A DNA stretch of 64,000 nt from Nitrincola schmidtii. GTDB taxonomy: Bacteria > Pseudomonadota > Gammaproteobacteria > Pseudomonadales > Balneatricaceae. The stretch lies in NCBI RefSeq assembly GCF_008973715.1, contig NZ_WBOL01000005.1:1-64000 (forward strand). Reading direction: 5' to 3'. The translations under genes and the position numbers were made by a program. How positions within the stretch are numbered: position 1 is the stretch's first letter; the number at the start of each line of letters is the position of its first letter. Of this stretch, positions 1-8,233 are shown piece after piece. A model generated the notes under the pieces. That model saw only the letters and a program-made list of their open reading frames with translations. It did no database searches and was not told the DNA's origin.

Positions 1-126
1 ATATCGAAGGTAAGGACGGGTATCTTAGTCCCTGAATTGGGATAGTGGGTAGCATGAGCCGTGTACGAGGCCCGTACGCACGGTTCTGTGAGAGGGATGA
101 GGAGGTAACTCCTCACCCTACTCGAT
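1..126 (+). mobile_element. Group II intron, 3' end (domains V and VI), truncated by window edge
   Basis: Positions 56-86 fold as a domain V-like hairpin: GAGCCGTG pairs with CACGGTTC and TACG with CGTA, with a two-base bulge (CG) on the 3' side and the AGC catalytic triad in the 5' arm. A domain VI-like hairpin follows (about 91-119, stem GAGGAG/CTCCTC with a GTAA loop). The intron probably ends at CTACTCGAT (118-126), since group II introns end in AY. The reverse transcriptase and the 5' part would lie before position 1. The inferred 3' junction is 10 bp past the stop codon of the opposite-strand dctP. The domain V distal loop (AGGCC) is not a GNRA tetraloop and the hairpin is slightly short, so the class is undetermined and the copy might be decayed. 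Confidence 0.72.
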
Positions 127-136
127 TTAGAACTGA

Positions 137-1231
137 TTAATCAAGCTTGAAGTACTTAGCGCGCGCTGCCAAGAAGGCTTGGTCAGTATTCTCAGTACGC
201 GTACGTAGAATGTTTAACGCACTGACAAAGCTTTCCGCAGTCTTCTTAGTTAATGCGTCGCCACCTTCGCGGATCTCAGTTAAGAGTTCCATCGATACTT
301 TAGCGCCGGCTTCTAATATTTCATCAGGGAACTGACGAACACGAACACCATGCTGTTCAACCAGTGTTTTCAGGGCGATCGGGTCATTTGCATAGAACTC
401 AGAAGCGACTTGGTCGTATTCCGCTTGGCATGCAGACTCAACGATCGCTTGAAGATCAGCGGGTAGAGCAGCAAATTTTTCTTTGTTCACAACCAGTTCT
501 GTGGCAAGACCTGGCTCAATGAAGCTTGGGAAGTAGTAATCTTTACAGATTTGGTGGAAACCCAAAGCTAGGTCGTTGTATGGACCGACAAACTCAGCCG
601 CATCTAGCGCACCTGATTGCAAAGCGGCATAGATTTCACCACCCGCCATGTTGACCACTGTCGCGCCCATGCGTTGCCATACTTGTCCACCTAGACCCGG
701 TGTACGGAAGCGAAGACCTTGAATATCACTTAGGCCTGTTAGTTCTTTACGGAACCATCCACCTGCTTGCGTACCTGTATCACCGGATAGGAAGCCTTTA
801 ACACCAAATTGGTCATAGACCTCATCCCAAATCTCTTGACCACCCATATAGCGCATCCACGCCGCGAGTTCACGTGAGGTCATACCGTAAGGGACACCGG
901 TAAAGAAAGAGGTCGCTTGGCTTTTGTTCTGCCAGTAGTATGCAGCACCGTGGCTCATTTCGGCGGAGCCTTCGATAACCGCATCAAATGTTCCAAGTGC
1001 TGGTACGAGTTCGCCAGCAGAAAAGACTTGTACCGTTAAGCGACCTTCAGACATTGCTGTAATGCGGTCAGCAAGACGTTGTGCGCCTGTTCCTAAGCCA
1101 GGGAAGTTACGTGGCCATGTGGTAACCATGCGCCATGTGATGCGTCGTTGCGCTATTGCTGGGGCAGCAATAGTGGTAGCAGCAACACCAGCACCGATGG
1201 CGGCACCTTTAATAAAATTACGACGTTTCAT
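137..1231 (-). CDS. TRAP transporter substrate-binding protein, TakP-like (DctP family)
   Basis: This is a 364-aa periplasmic binding protein of the DctP family. It begins with a twin-arginine signal (KRRNFIKG at 2-9, hydrophobic stretch, cleavage expected near AIAQ at about 28), so it is likely exported folded by Tat. The sequence resembles TakP, the 2-oxo acid binding protein of Rhodobacter: FSAGELVP near 70, GGWFRKEL near 157, then FRTPGLGG and AAEFVGPYND. Family knowledge suggests a sodium-coupled uptake system for 2-oxo acids or similar carboxylates, but the substrate is not proven. A GGAG ribosome site precedes the ATG. Its membrane partners DctQ/DctM lie 2-4 kb away on the other strand, which is unusual for a TRAP operon. 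Confidence 0.88.
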   Translation of the reverse strand: MKRRNFIKGAAIGAGVAATTIAAPAIAQRRITWRMVTTWPRNFPGLGTGAQRLADRITAMSEGRLTVQVFSAGELVPALGTFDAVIEGSAEMSHGAAYYWQNKSQATSFFTGVPYGMTSRELAAWMRYMGGQEIWDEVYDQFGVKGFLSGDTGTQAGGWFRKELTGLSDIQGLRFRTPGLGGQVWQRMGATVVNMAGGEIYAALQSGALDAAEFVGPYNDLALGFHQICKDYYFPSFIEPGLATELVVNKEKFAALPADLQAIVESACQAEYDQVASEFYANDPIALKTLVEQHGVRVRQFPDEILEAGAKVSMELLTEIREGGDALTKKTAESFVSALNILRTRTENTDQAFLAARAKYFKLD

Positions 1232-1340
1232 GCTAAATCTCCGTTAGAGTTATTGTTTTACACAGTTTTATTCAGATGAATACACTAAGAATAGCGACTC
1301 TCTGTTTGAAAGCAACGATTTGTTTATGATGGTTTTACGT

Positions 1341-2267
1341 CTAGCCACTCTTTACTAATGGTTTCTGAAAACGGCCTTTATAACTGGCTAAACCAATGCC
1401 TGAAAAGATAAAGGCGATGCCTAACCAATGGAACCAATACATACGTTCACCCAAGGTTAGACTGGCTAATAAAAGAGCCCATACTGGAATAAGATGAATA
1501 AAGTTTCCGGCACGATTCGCTCCAAGAATCTCGACACCGCGATTCCAGAATAAAAAAGCAAACACTGATGCAAACAGACCCACATAGATAATGCTAAGCA
1601 CTGAATTGAGGTTCCAAGGCATAGTTTGCTCAGTTATCCAGTGTTCATGCAGGTAAAAAGGCGTAATGACGAACCAGCCAAGTAGACAGGTGATGGCGAA
1701 AAATGCTTGTCCGTTAATATCATTACTACGTTTTTTGAGTAACACGGAATAAAGTGACCAGCTAACAACCGCTGCAATAATCCAAAGACTACTCGCAGCA
1801 CCTTGTAAAACAGTACCCAACTTAGAAGGTACGCCACCTGAGATGATGATTAAGACGCCCATCAACGAAATAGCTATACCGATAAGTTGCTGAACACTGA
1901 TCGGAACTGCGAACAATAGCCTTGAAAAGATCAGGATGATTACCGGTGTGGCAGATAACAGTAGCACAGCATCTGTTGCTGTTGAGGTTTGCAGGCCTAA
2001 ATAAACAAAGGTGTTAAAGTTAGTCACACCCAATATTGATACTAATAGTAGATACTTCCAGTGCTTTAGGATGGTTTGGCGTATCGACCATAGCAATGGC
2101 AGGGTAAAAGGAAGGATCACGATCAGCGCAAAAACCCATCGCCACCATGCCAGAGCAATCGGGGGGATTTCAGCAGAAACGGCTTTACCAACAACGAAAT
2201 TTCCACCCCAAAACAGAGTGGTCATACCCAAGAGTAAGAAAGCGAGATGATCAGGTTTTAATCGCAT
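1341..2267 (-). CDS. EamA/DMT-superfamily permease
   Basis: This 308-aa inner-membrane protein has about ten hydrophobic segments arranged as two EamA repeats, typical of drug/metabolite transporters. The motif LFWGGNFVVGKA near the N-terminus is the usual start of the first repeat. The open frame extends upstream to 2369, but the extra 34 residues are polar and have no counterpart in the family, so I place the start at the ATG at 2265-2267. The ribosome site is weak with either start. The substrate cannot be predicted. The gene sits between dctP (same strand) and the divergent TSUP/DctQM genes, so it may be co-expressed with dctP, but no functional link is visible. Confidence 0.8.
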   Translation of the reverse strand: MRLKPDHLAFLLLGMTTLFWGGNFVVGKAVSAEIPPIALAWWRWVFALIVILPFTLPLLWSIRQTILKHWKYLLLVSILGVTNFNTFVYLGLQTSTATDAVLLLSATPVIILIFSRLLFAVPISVQQLIGIAISLMGVLIIISGGVPSKLGTVLQGAASSLWIIAAVVSWSLYSVLLKKRSNDINGQAFFAITCLLGWFVITPFYLHEHWITEQTMPWNLNSVLSIIYVGLFASVFAFLFWNRGVEILGANRAGNFIHLIPVWALLLASLTLGERMYWFHWLGIAFIFSGIGLASYKGRFQKPLVKSG

Positions 2268-2435
2268 TAATTTATCTTTATCGTTATATATTAGAGCATT
2301 TGAACCTTTATTGACGGCTGTTTCAAGATGGTATGACCAGTTTTTTGGGAATCTATTTGACCATTGCAATCGATATCGGTATAAACGCCCGACTTTATCA
2401 GATTTTCATTGATTAATAGAAGTTGGAGCTTTCGC

Positions 2436-3176
2436 ATGATCGAGTGGACTGTATTGTTGCTGGCCGGCTATTTAGCAGGTGTGCTCAATGCTGTTGCTGG
2501 AGGAGGAAGTTTTTTAACCTTTCCTGCACTTGTGTGGGCGGGATATCCCCCAATTGTGTCGAATGCAACCAGTGCGGTTGCCGTTTTACCCGGTTATGCG
2601 GGGGGTGCGCTTGGATTTCGTCAAGAGTTACGTGAGCTAAGTATTCAGCGTCACCTTATATTGTCAGCTGTTGCTCTAGCGGGTGGTTTAGCGGGTGCTT
2701 TGCTGCTCTTAGTGACACCTGCTTCTGTATTTGCCTTTGTTGTTCCTCTATTGCTGTTGTTCGCTACTGCGATGTTTGCACTTGGCCCTAAAATTATGGC
2801 AAAAGTTAGGAAAAGCGGGCTACCTTTACCTTTGTTGCCAGGATTATTCTTGGTAGCAATCTATGGTGGTTATTTTAACGGTGGTTTGGGTATTATGCTG
2901 TTAGCGCTGTTTGCAGCGGCAGGCATGAGTAACTTAAACCTGATGAATGGACTGAAGAACAGTCTGTCTTTTGTACTGTCCTTTATATCGGTTGCTGCAT
3001 TTGCAGTTGCGGGTAAAATTATTTGGTTTGAAGGTATGATGATGATGCTGGCAGCAACCCTTGGAGGTTATCAAGGTGCTGCATTGTCGAGGCGTCTGCC
3101 TGTTATTTGGGTTAAACGATTTGTCATAGTGGTAGGGCTAATCATGACCATGATTTTCACCTATCGATTGATATAA
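2436..3176 (+). CDS. TSUP-family (TauE/SafE) membrane permease
   Basis: A 246-aa integral membrane protein of the TauE/SafE family, whose members export sulfite or organosulfur anions or import related small anions. The diagnostic N-terminal segment is present (LAGVLNAVAGGGSFLTFP, then SNATSAVAVLPG), and about eight hydrophobic helices follow. The start is the ATG at 2436 because GGAG lies seven bases upstream; an in-frame upstream codon at 2409 lacks a ribosome site. The gene ends 30 bp before dctQ and is probably in the same transcript. In sulfonate-degrading bacteria TSUP genes can accompany TRAP carriers, but no desulfonation enzyme is present here. Confidence 0.82.
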   Translation: MIEWTVLLLAGYLAGVLNAVAGGGSFLTFPALVWAGYPPIVSNATSAVAVLPGYAGGALGFRQELRELSIQRHLILSAVALAGGLAGALLLLVTPASVFAFVVPLLLLFATAMFALGPKIMAKVRKSGLPLPLLPGLFLVAIYGGYFNGGLGIMLLALFAAAGMSNLNLMNGLKNSLSFVLSFISVAAFAVAGKIIWFEGMMMMLAATLGGYQGAALSRRLPVIWVKRFVIVVGLIMTMIFTYRLI

Positions 3177-3206
3177 AAACAAAAACATGAAATAGAGAGA
3201 GGTCTT

Positions 3207-3755
3207 ATGCAATTGCTCTCATTGCTAGTTCGGCTTATTTGTCGAATCAATATTATACTGGGTCACTTTTTCTCCTGGTTTTCTCTGGGGATAGTGTTAG
3301 TTTGTTTTACGGTCGTCGTGCTGCGCTATTTTTTCTCAACTGGGTTTGTGTGGATGCAAGATCTATACGTTTGGTTGAACGGCATGATGTTTATGGGGAT
3401 AGCAGGCTTTACTCTGTTTCAAAACGGCCATGTACGAGTCGACGTTTTTTACCGCCCCGCCAGTATTCGACGCAAAGCTTGGGTTGATCTCATTGGTTGT
3501 ATCCTTTTTGTAGCGCCTTTTCTCTATATTTTAACCACTTATAGCCTGCCTTATGTACAGCGTTCCTGGCGGTTTATGGAAGGCTCGGCCAACTTTGGCG
3601 GAATGCCAGGGTTATATGTAGTCAAATCATTCCTCTTGGTCTTTGTGGTAGTCATTGCTTTACAAGCTGTTGCCATGGTGATGCGCAGTATTCTGATACT
3701 GACTAAAAATGAAGAGCTGGTTCCTGAAAACTATCGTTACAAGGTAGGGGGTTGA
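3207..3755 (+). CDS. dctQ: TRAP transporter small permease, DctQ
   Basis: A 182-aa protein with four predicted membrane helices, the architecture of the small DctQ subunit of tripartite ATP-independent periplasmic transporters. The segments VWMQDLYVWLNGMMFM and HVRVDVFYRP are typical of the family. A GAGAGAGG ribosome site precedes the ATG. The stop codon lies 2 bp before the dctM start, so the two are translationally linked. With DctM it should form the transporter that receives ligand from the TakP-like protein encoded on the opposite strand at 137-1231. That pairing is inferred from proximity and from the absence of any other binding protein gene nearby. Confidence 0.88.
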   Translation: MQLLSLLVRLICRINIILGHFFSWFSLGIVLVCFTVVVLRYFFSTGFVWMQDLYVWLNGMMFMGIAGFTLFQNGHVRVDVFYRPASIRRKAWVDLIGCILFVAPFLYILTTYSLPYVQRSWRFMEGSANFGGMPGLYVVKSFLLVFVVVIALQAVAMVMRSILILTKNEELVPENYRYKVGG

Positions 3756-3757
3756 TC

Positions 3758-5152
3758 ATGGATCCAGTGTTATTAGGCGAATTACTCTCCTTGTTGATGT
3801 TTTTTACCATCATCGGCGTTCTGATGATGGGCTTTCCTGTGGCATTTTCCTTAGCCGGAACGTCAGTCATTTTTGCAACCGTCGGTTATATGTTAGGCGT
3901 GTTTGATCTATCTAACTTCTCAAGCTTAGCGCCTCGTTACATGGGTGTCATGCTAAATGAAGTGTTGGTAGCCGTTCCGCTTTTCATATTTATGGGCATG
4001 ATGCTGGAACGATCAGGTATCGCTGAGCAGCTACTGATCACCATGGGTCGTTTGTTTGGGAAGCTTCGAGGTGGTCTAGGCTTATCCGTTATTGTCGTGG
4101 GCGCGCTCTTGGCGGCATCTACCGGCATCGTCGGTGCGACTGTGGTTACCATGGGTTTATTATCCTTGCCAGCAATGCTTCGTGCCGGCTATGACCCTAA
4201 GTTGGCTACAGGTGTTATCTGTGCATCAGGGACGTTGGGGCAAATTATTCCTCCATCAACCGTTCTCATTTTCATGGGTGATATGTTGGCAGGGGTCAAT
4301 CAGCAGGTGCAAATGGCAAAAGGTAACTTTGCACCGACACCCGTATCGGTAGGTGACCTGTTTGCTGGTGCATTTATACCGGGTTTGATTTTAGTTTTTG
4401 TGTACATGCTCTTTATGATTTACAAAGCGGTGACTCAGCCCGAAACCTGTCCTGCGCTAGAAGTGACTGAAGATGAACGTAAGCGTTTACTGCATGATGT
4501 CTTCTTCACCTTAATACCACCATTATTACTGATCATTGCTGTTTTGGGATCTATTTTAGGTGGTGTTGCTACGCCGACAGAATCCGCTTCAGTTGGTGCT
4601 GTGGGTGCGATGTTTTTAGCCGCCATTCGTCGGAAATTGACCTTCTCTAATTTACGTCAAGTTATGTTTGCGACAGCCAACACCACGACGATGATTTTCA
4701 TCATTTTGATCGGTGCGTCTGTGTTTTCACTGGTGTTCCGAATGATGGGTGGAGAAGAGCTTGTCAGTGACTTCTTAAACAGTCTGCCGGGTGGAAAAGT
4801 AGGCGCGATTATTTTCGTAATGCTACTGATGTTCTTACTCGGATTTATTCTGGATACCTTTGAAATCATTTTCTTGGTGATTCCGATTACGGCGCCCATC
4901 TTGTTAATGATGGATGTAGATCCTATCTGGTTAGGTGTCATGGTAGCGGTTAACCTGCAAACTAGTTTCTTAACACCACCTTTTGGATTTGCCCTCTTTT
5001 ATTTAAGGGGTGTTGCACCCGATGCAATTACGACTCGGCATATCTATCAAGGCGCTTTACCATTCGTGGTTCTTCAGGTATCGGTGATAGCGCTATTAAT
5101 TATCTTCCCTGAGATAGTGACTTGGCTGCCTGATAAAATATATGGACGCTAA
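3758..5152 (+). CDS. dctM: TRAP transporter large permease, DctM
   Basis: A 464-aa, roughly twelve-helix membrane protein of the DctM family, the sodium-coupled transport subunit of TRAP systems. Family segments are visible: LAASTGIVGATVVTMGLLSL, SGTLGQIIPPSTVLI, and near the C-terminus NLQTSFLTPPFGFALFYLRG. The frame opens at a TTG at 3752, but the ATG at 3758 follows an AGGTAGGGGG ribosome site and is preferred. It follows dctQ directly and is followed by a strong intrinsic terminator at 5161, so it is the last gene of the TSUP-dctQ-dctM transcript. Confidence 0.92.
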   Translation: MDPVLLGELLSLLMFFTIIGVLMMGFPVAFSLAGTSVIFATVGYMLGVFDLSNFSSLAPRYMGVMLNEVLVAVPLFIFMGMMLERSGIAEQLLITMGRLFGKLRGGLGLSVIVVGALLAASTGIVGATVVTMGLLSLPAMLRAGYDPKLATGVICASGTLGQIIPPSTVLIFMGDMLAGVNQQVQMAKGNFAPTPVSVGDLFAGAFIPGLILVFVYMLFMIYKAVTQPETCPALEVTEDERKRLLHDVFFTLIPPLLLIIAVLGSILGGVATPTESASVGAVGAMFLAAIRRKLTFSNLRQVMFATANTTTMIFIILIGASVFSLVFRMMGGEELVSDFLNSLPGGKVGAIIFVMLLMFLLGFILDTFEIIFLVIPITAPILLMMDVDPIWLGVMVAVNLQTSFLTPPFGFALFYLRGVAPDAITTRHIYQGALPFVVLQVSVIALLIIFPEIVTWLPDKIYGR

Positions 5153-5160
5153 ATCTGCAA

Positions 5161-5196
5161 AAAATAAGAGGGCCTCATGAGCCCTCTTATTTTTTC
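5161..5196. terminator. Intrinsic terminator after dctM
   Basis: The stem AATAAGAGGGC / GCCCTCTTATT with a short TCAT-type loop is followed by TTTTTT. The A-run on the other side makes it potentially bidirectional, ending dctM (plus) and the deacetylase gene (minus, stop at 5227). Confidence 0.9.
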
Positions 5197-5226
5197 GATA
5201 TTTTTTGTAGAGATGAGGTGAGGCGT

Positions 5227-6150
5227 TTAAAATCCTGCCAGTACCTCAAGATGTGCTTGAACGCTGAAGGCTAACGCAACTGGGTTATAGCCGCCCTCAA
5301 GTACTGACACGATACGACCTTTGCTGTGGTTATTCGCCACCTGCATAATCTGCTGTGTGACCCAGCGATAATCTTCTTCATCTAGATTTAAGTCTGCCAT
5401 TGGATCTTCTTTATGTGCATCAAAGCCAGCTGATATGAAAATCATATCGGGCTTATGAGCTTCTAATGCGGGTATCCAATGTTTCTCAATCGCTTCACGA
5501 AAAACAGTATTTTCTGAGTAGGCAGGTATTGGGCAATTGACAATATTAGGGCGTTCAATTGTCGTATAGCGCTCTGGATAATAGGGGTGTTGGAAGGTTG
5601 AGCAAACCAAAACCTCTGGACGATCTTTAAAAATATCCACCGTGCCATTGCAGTGGTGAACATCAAAATCGAGTACCGCTACACGTTCGATGCCTTGTTG
5701 AAGTAACGCGTGGCAAGCACCGATGGCAACGTTGTTAAAAAAACAAAAACCCATAGGTAAGTTATATTCAGCGTGATGTCCGGGTGGTCGAACCGCACAA
5801 AACGCATTGGTCGCTTTACCTGATAACACTCGGTTCGTGGCTAAAATCACACCACCAGCAGCCAGTTGTGCAGCTTCTAACGAGTGAGGGCAAAGGGCTG
5901 TATCCTCATCCGTATAGACAACACCTTCGCTAGGTACTTTCATCTCTAGTTTCTTAAGGTGAAGTTTGGCGTGTGCCAATTGAATCTGCTCGGGAGTCAC
6001 AGGAACAGCGGTTAATTGATCCATGTGATCCATTAAGCCGGTTCTTTCTAGTACCTTACGAATAGCTTGCAGACGAACAGGGCTCTCGGGATGATCGGGT
6101 CCCATATTGTGCAACAGGCAATCTTCGTGGGTGATATAGGCGGTTGTCAT
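5227..6150 (-). CDS. HDAC-like / acetylpolyamine amidohydrolase-family deacetylase
   Basis: This 307-aa protein belongs to the bacterial arginase/deacetylase fold family that includes AcuC, acetylpolyamine amidohydrolases and eukaryotic HDACs. Active-site elements are intact: GPDHPES near 17, the charge-relay histidine pair in RPPGHHAE (H125, H126), zinc ligands D163 and H165 in DFDVHH, and D244 in SAGFDAH. It should hydrolyse an acetyl-amide; protein lysine or acetylated polyamines are both possible. A GAGGAGA ribosome site precedes the ATG. The next gene upstream on the strand encodes a flavin amine oxidase, which makes a polyamine substrate attractive but unproven. Confidence 0.88.
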   Translation of the reverse strand: MTTAYITHEDCLLHNMGPDHPESPVRLQAIRKVLERTGLMDHMDQLTAVPVTPEQIQLAHAKLHLKKLEMKVPSEGVVYTDEDTALCPHSLEAAQLAAGGVILATNRVLSGKATNAFCAVRPPGHHAEYNLPMGFCFFNNVAIGACHALLQQGIERVAVLDFDVHHCNGTVDIFKDRPEVLVCSTFQHPYYPERYTTIERPNIVNCPIPAYSENTVFREAIEKHWIPALEAHKPDMIFISAGFDAHKEDPMADLNLDEEDYRWVTQQIMQVANNHSKGRIVSVLEGGYNPVALAFSVQAHLEVLAGF

Positions 6151-6256
6151 AGATTATTGTTCTCCTCATCTCTTAACCCATTTTAGAGGAAAACCGCAGC
6201 ATTATGCGTTAGGCGAAAGTATTAATTGTGAAAATAATCATCTATGCAAAGGTTCT

Positions 6257-6270
6257 TTGATTTAGATCAA
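6257..6270. promoter_or_regulatory. Perfect FNR/ANR-type operator
   Basis: The sequence TTGATTTAGATCAA matches the FNR consensus TTGAT-N4-ATCAA exactly. Its centre (6263.5) lies about 41.5-42.5 bp before a predicted plus-strand start near 6305-6306, with a plausible -10 element TAGACT at 6294-6299. This is the geometry of a class II FNR-activated promoter. No equally good -10 is placed on the minus strand towards the deacetylase gene. Confidence 0.65.
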
Positions 6271-6304
6271 ATAAAAAAAGCGATGTGTCGAGGTAGACTG
6301 CCTC

Positions 6305-6368
6305 TACAGCATAGAACTGTACTTTTGGCATCTGACGTTTCACCCAGCGTCAGGTGCCTTTCTTTTTT
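6305..6368 (+). ncRNA. Candidate FNR-dependent small RNA (about 64 nt)
   Basis: Between two minus-strand genes there is a plus-strand unit with no coding frame: an FNR-type promoter (6257-6299) followed by a strong intrinsic terminator. The terminator stem pairs 6327-6337 with 6348-6358 (11 bp, one wobble), has a 10-nt loop, and is followed by TTTCTTTTTT (6359-6368). The tail points to the plus strand only. The 3' half is antisense to the last codons of the convergent amine oxidase gene (stop at 6340-6342). The predicted transcript is about 64 nt with a single-stranded 5' part of some 20 nt. It could act in trans, like other FNR-induced sRNAs, or on the oxidase mRNA. I do not recognise the sequence as a known family. 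Confidence 0.5.
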
Positions 6369-7446
6369 GATCAGTTGAGGATCGTATCAGAGACTTTTCG
6401 ACCGCATCAATTGAGCCGGCTAAATAGCCAGGAAATTGGTTAGACCACTCACTTCCTATACCCAAAAGACGATCCTTCCAATCACCTTGATGAACCATAA
6501 ATGATGGTGCTGGGCTATGTGCGTGCGATGGATTTAAATCTGCTGGGGTTGCAGTAAGGGCTTCCTGAGACCAGTCTTTAAGAAAATCTGCTTTAATTTG
6601 CTTTGCGTCATCTCCAAATAATCTCACTAGCTGATCACGACAAAGATCAGTGAGTTGATCTTTGCCTAGTGTTTTTCGTGTTTTTGCATCGAGGCCAATA
6701 AAGCCAAATAGGGCTGCTTTTTCTTCTGGCATACTGGCATCATGTATTTCAACCATCGGGCCGATTCGACTTTGTGCGCTACCCGATAGGCCTGATTCTC
6801 GCCAAAAGGGTTGATCATAGATAGCTACATACTTCGCATGAGAAGCCATCCATGTACCAGTTTGATGCCATTGGTTAGAAAGCTCTTGCGGTAAAGCGGG
6901 TGAAAATTTTAATGTGTCGATTACAAGTCGCGGTGGCAAAGCTAACAAAACCTGTTCTGCTGAAATGAGTGAATGCTGTTGGTTGTTAGTGGATTCGCAG
7001 CTAACGATGATTTGGCAATCATCTATTGCGATACTGTTAGCCAAGCTGTTCAGCAGGATTTTGTCAGGCGTGATCTGGTTAGCTAAGGTTGAAACCAGTT
7101 GACTAACTCCACCTATAAATCGTTTCGACTGAGGAGATGAGTGATATCCATTTGTTCTTCTGGGGGGGATGTGAGGATCTATCTCAAACAGCATATTCCC
7201 CGTGTCATATTGATCAAATGTCTCTAGATCGAGTGTGTCTATTAATCTTGAAAGGGCAGGTTGCATCTCAGGCCAAAACCAAGTGGGGCCTAAATCGAAG
7301 CTGTTATTGAAGGTTTCAATGCGACCGCCGATTCGATCTCGAGCTTCAAGAATGATGAAATCATCATCCCCCTTTTTTGTCAGCAAGTATCCCGCATAAA
7401 TACCGCTCAGACCTGCTCCTACAATAACGGTCTTAACTCGCTTCAT
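6340..7446 (-). CDS. Flavin-containing amine oxidase
   Basis: A 368-aa flavoprotein of the monoamine/polyamine oxidase superfamily. The N-terminal FAD-binding motif VGAGLSGIYAG (9-19) is followed by the glutamate-ending strand ILEARDRIGGR, and the C-terminus carries the FAD-contacting GSEWSNQFPGYLAGSIDA. It should oxidise an amine or amino acid with release of peroxide, but the substrate is unknown. At 368 residues it is shorter than many family members (430-500). The start ATG overlaps the stop of the upstream cupin gene by four bases (ATGA), so the two are translationally coupled. The 3' end overlaps the terminator of the candidate antisense RNA. Confidence 0.85.
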   Translation of the reverse strand: MKRVKTVIVGAGLSGIYAGYLLTKKGDDDFIILEARDRIGGRIETFNNSFDLGPTWFWPEMQPALSRLIDTLDLETFDQYDTGNMLFEIDPHIPPRRTNGYHSSPQSKRFIGGVSQLVSTLANQITPDKILLNSLANSIAIDDCQIIVSCESTNNQQHSLISAEQVLLALPPRLVIDTLKFSPALPQELSNQWHQTGTWMASHAKYVAIYDQPFWRESGLSGSAQSRIGPMVEIHDASMPEEKAALFGFIGLDAKTRKTLGKDQLTDLCRDQLVRLFGDDAKQIKADFLKDWSQEALTATPADLNPSHAHSPAPSFMVHQGDWKDRLLGIGSEWSNQFPGYLAGSIDAVEKSLIRSSTDQKRKAPDAG

Positions 7447-8165
7447 GGAGTTAACTCAAACAGGGTGTTCTTAAACGATCCTTCTTTGATAAAAACACGG
7501 GTGTCAGGCTGAAGTGCGATGAGCTCAATAGAAAAGTTTTCGGGTAAGCGCATCCAGCTGCCTTTAGGAAAGACCTTGCTTTCTACACCGCAACTGTCAA
7601 TAAGCCTTGATGACCTTAACTCCGAAATTGTTAGTTCGCCTGCTAATACTAGAATTTCTGTAGCTTTGTTTGAGCTGATAAGCTGCTCATCAAGTTCAAG
7701 ACACTGTAGATACACTTTTTCATTGAATCCATCATAAAGTGAGCAGATCCGTTTGCCATTCTCGATTTTCCAGTTCGTTTCATCCTCAGTGTTTACCGTG
7801 ATAAAGACATCATCCTGAGCGTCCATTTGCCAAAGCTTAACAAAAATAAGCGTACCTTCATGGCTCTTAGGAGTATGAGAAGAACCAACAGGGTTGCGAA
7901 GGTAATAGCCTTTGGGATAATCGCCGCTTTCATCAGAAAAGGTACCCGATAAAACGAAAATTTCCTCTCCGCCAGGGTGAGCATGAGCAGGAAAACTAGC
8001 TTTTTTTTGGTAGTGAACAAGGCTAGTGGCACGAGCTTTTTCCGCTCCAATGCGATCTAGCATCATTCGTGTGACACCTGACTGAGTTGATTCAACCCAG
8101 TCATAGTGGGAGGGTAAAATAAAAACAGGTTTTTCAAAGTTTGCATTAATTTGCATAACGGTCAC
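7443..8165 (-). CDS. ChrR-like double cupin protein
   Basis: This 240-aa protein has a clear cupin motif in its first half (FPAHAHPGGEEIFVLSG, then YLRNPVGSSHTP), resembling the C-terminal cupin of the anti-sigma factor ChrR. The second half looks like a degenerate second cupin repeat. The zinc-binding anti-sigma N-terminus of ChrR is absent, so it is unlikely to be an anti-sigma factor itself. It may bind a metal and act as a small-molecule enzyme or sensor. The stop overlaps the amine oxidase start, implying a joint role. The start is GTG (8165) or, nine bases later, ATG (8156); neither has a strong ribosome site. Confidence 0.7.
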   Translation of the reverse strand: MTVMQINANFEKPVFILPSHYDWVESTQSGVTRMMLDRIGAEKARATSLVHYQKKASFPAHAHPGGEEIFVLSGTFSDESGDYPKGYYLRNPVGSSHTPKSHEGTLIFVKLWQMDAQDDVFITVNTEDETNWKIENGKRICSLYDGFNEKVYLQCLELDEQLISSNKATEILVLAGELTISELRSSRLIDSCGVESKVFPKGSWMRLPENFSIELIALQPDTRVFIKEGSFKNTLFELTP

Positions 8166-8233
8166 ATTGTCTTAGGTTTTGCTAATCTACGTACATGTTT
8201 ACCGTTAAGATCAAGTGCCTTACTTCGCAGCCT

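Noticed and set aside
2268-2369. Upstream extension of the DMT permease
   Set aside because: Polar 34-residue extension unlike the family, and no ribosome site; the internal ATG at 2267 fits better.
6222-6270. FNR control of the deacetylase gene on the minus strand
   Set aside because: No good -10 hexamer at class II spacing on that strand; the plus-strand arrangement fits clearly better.
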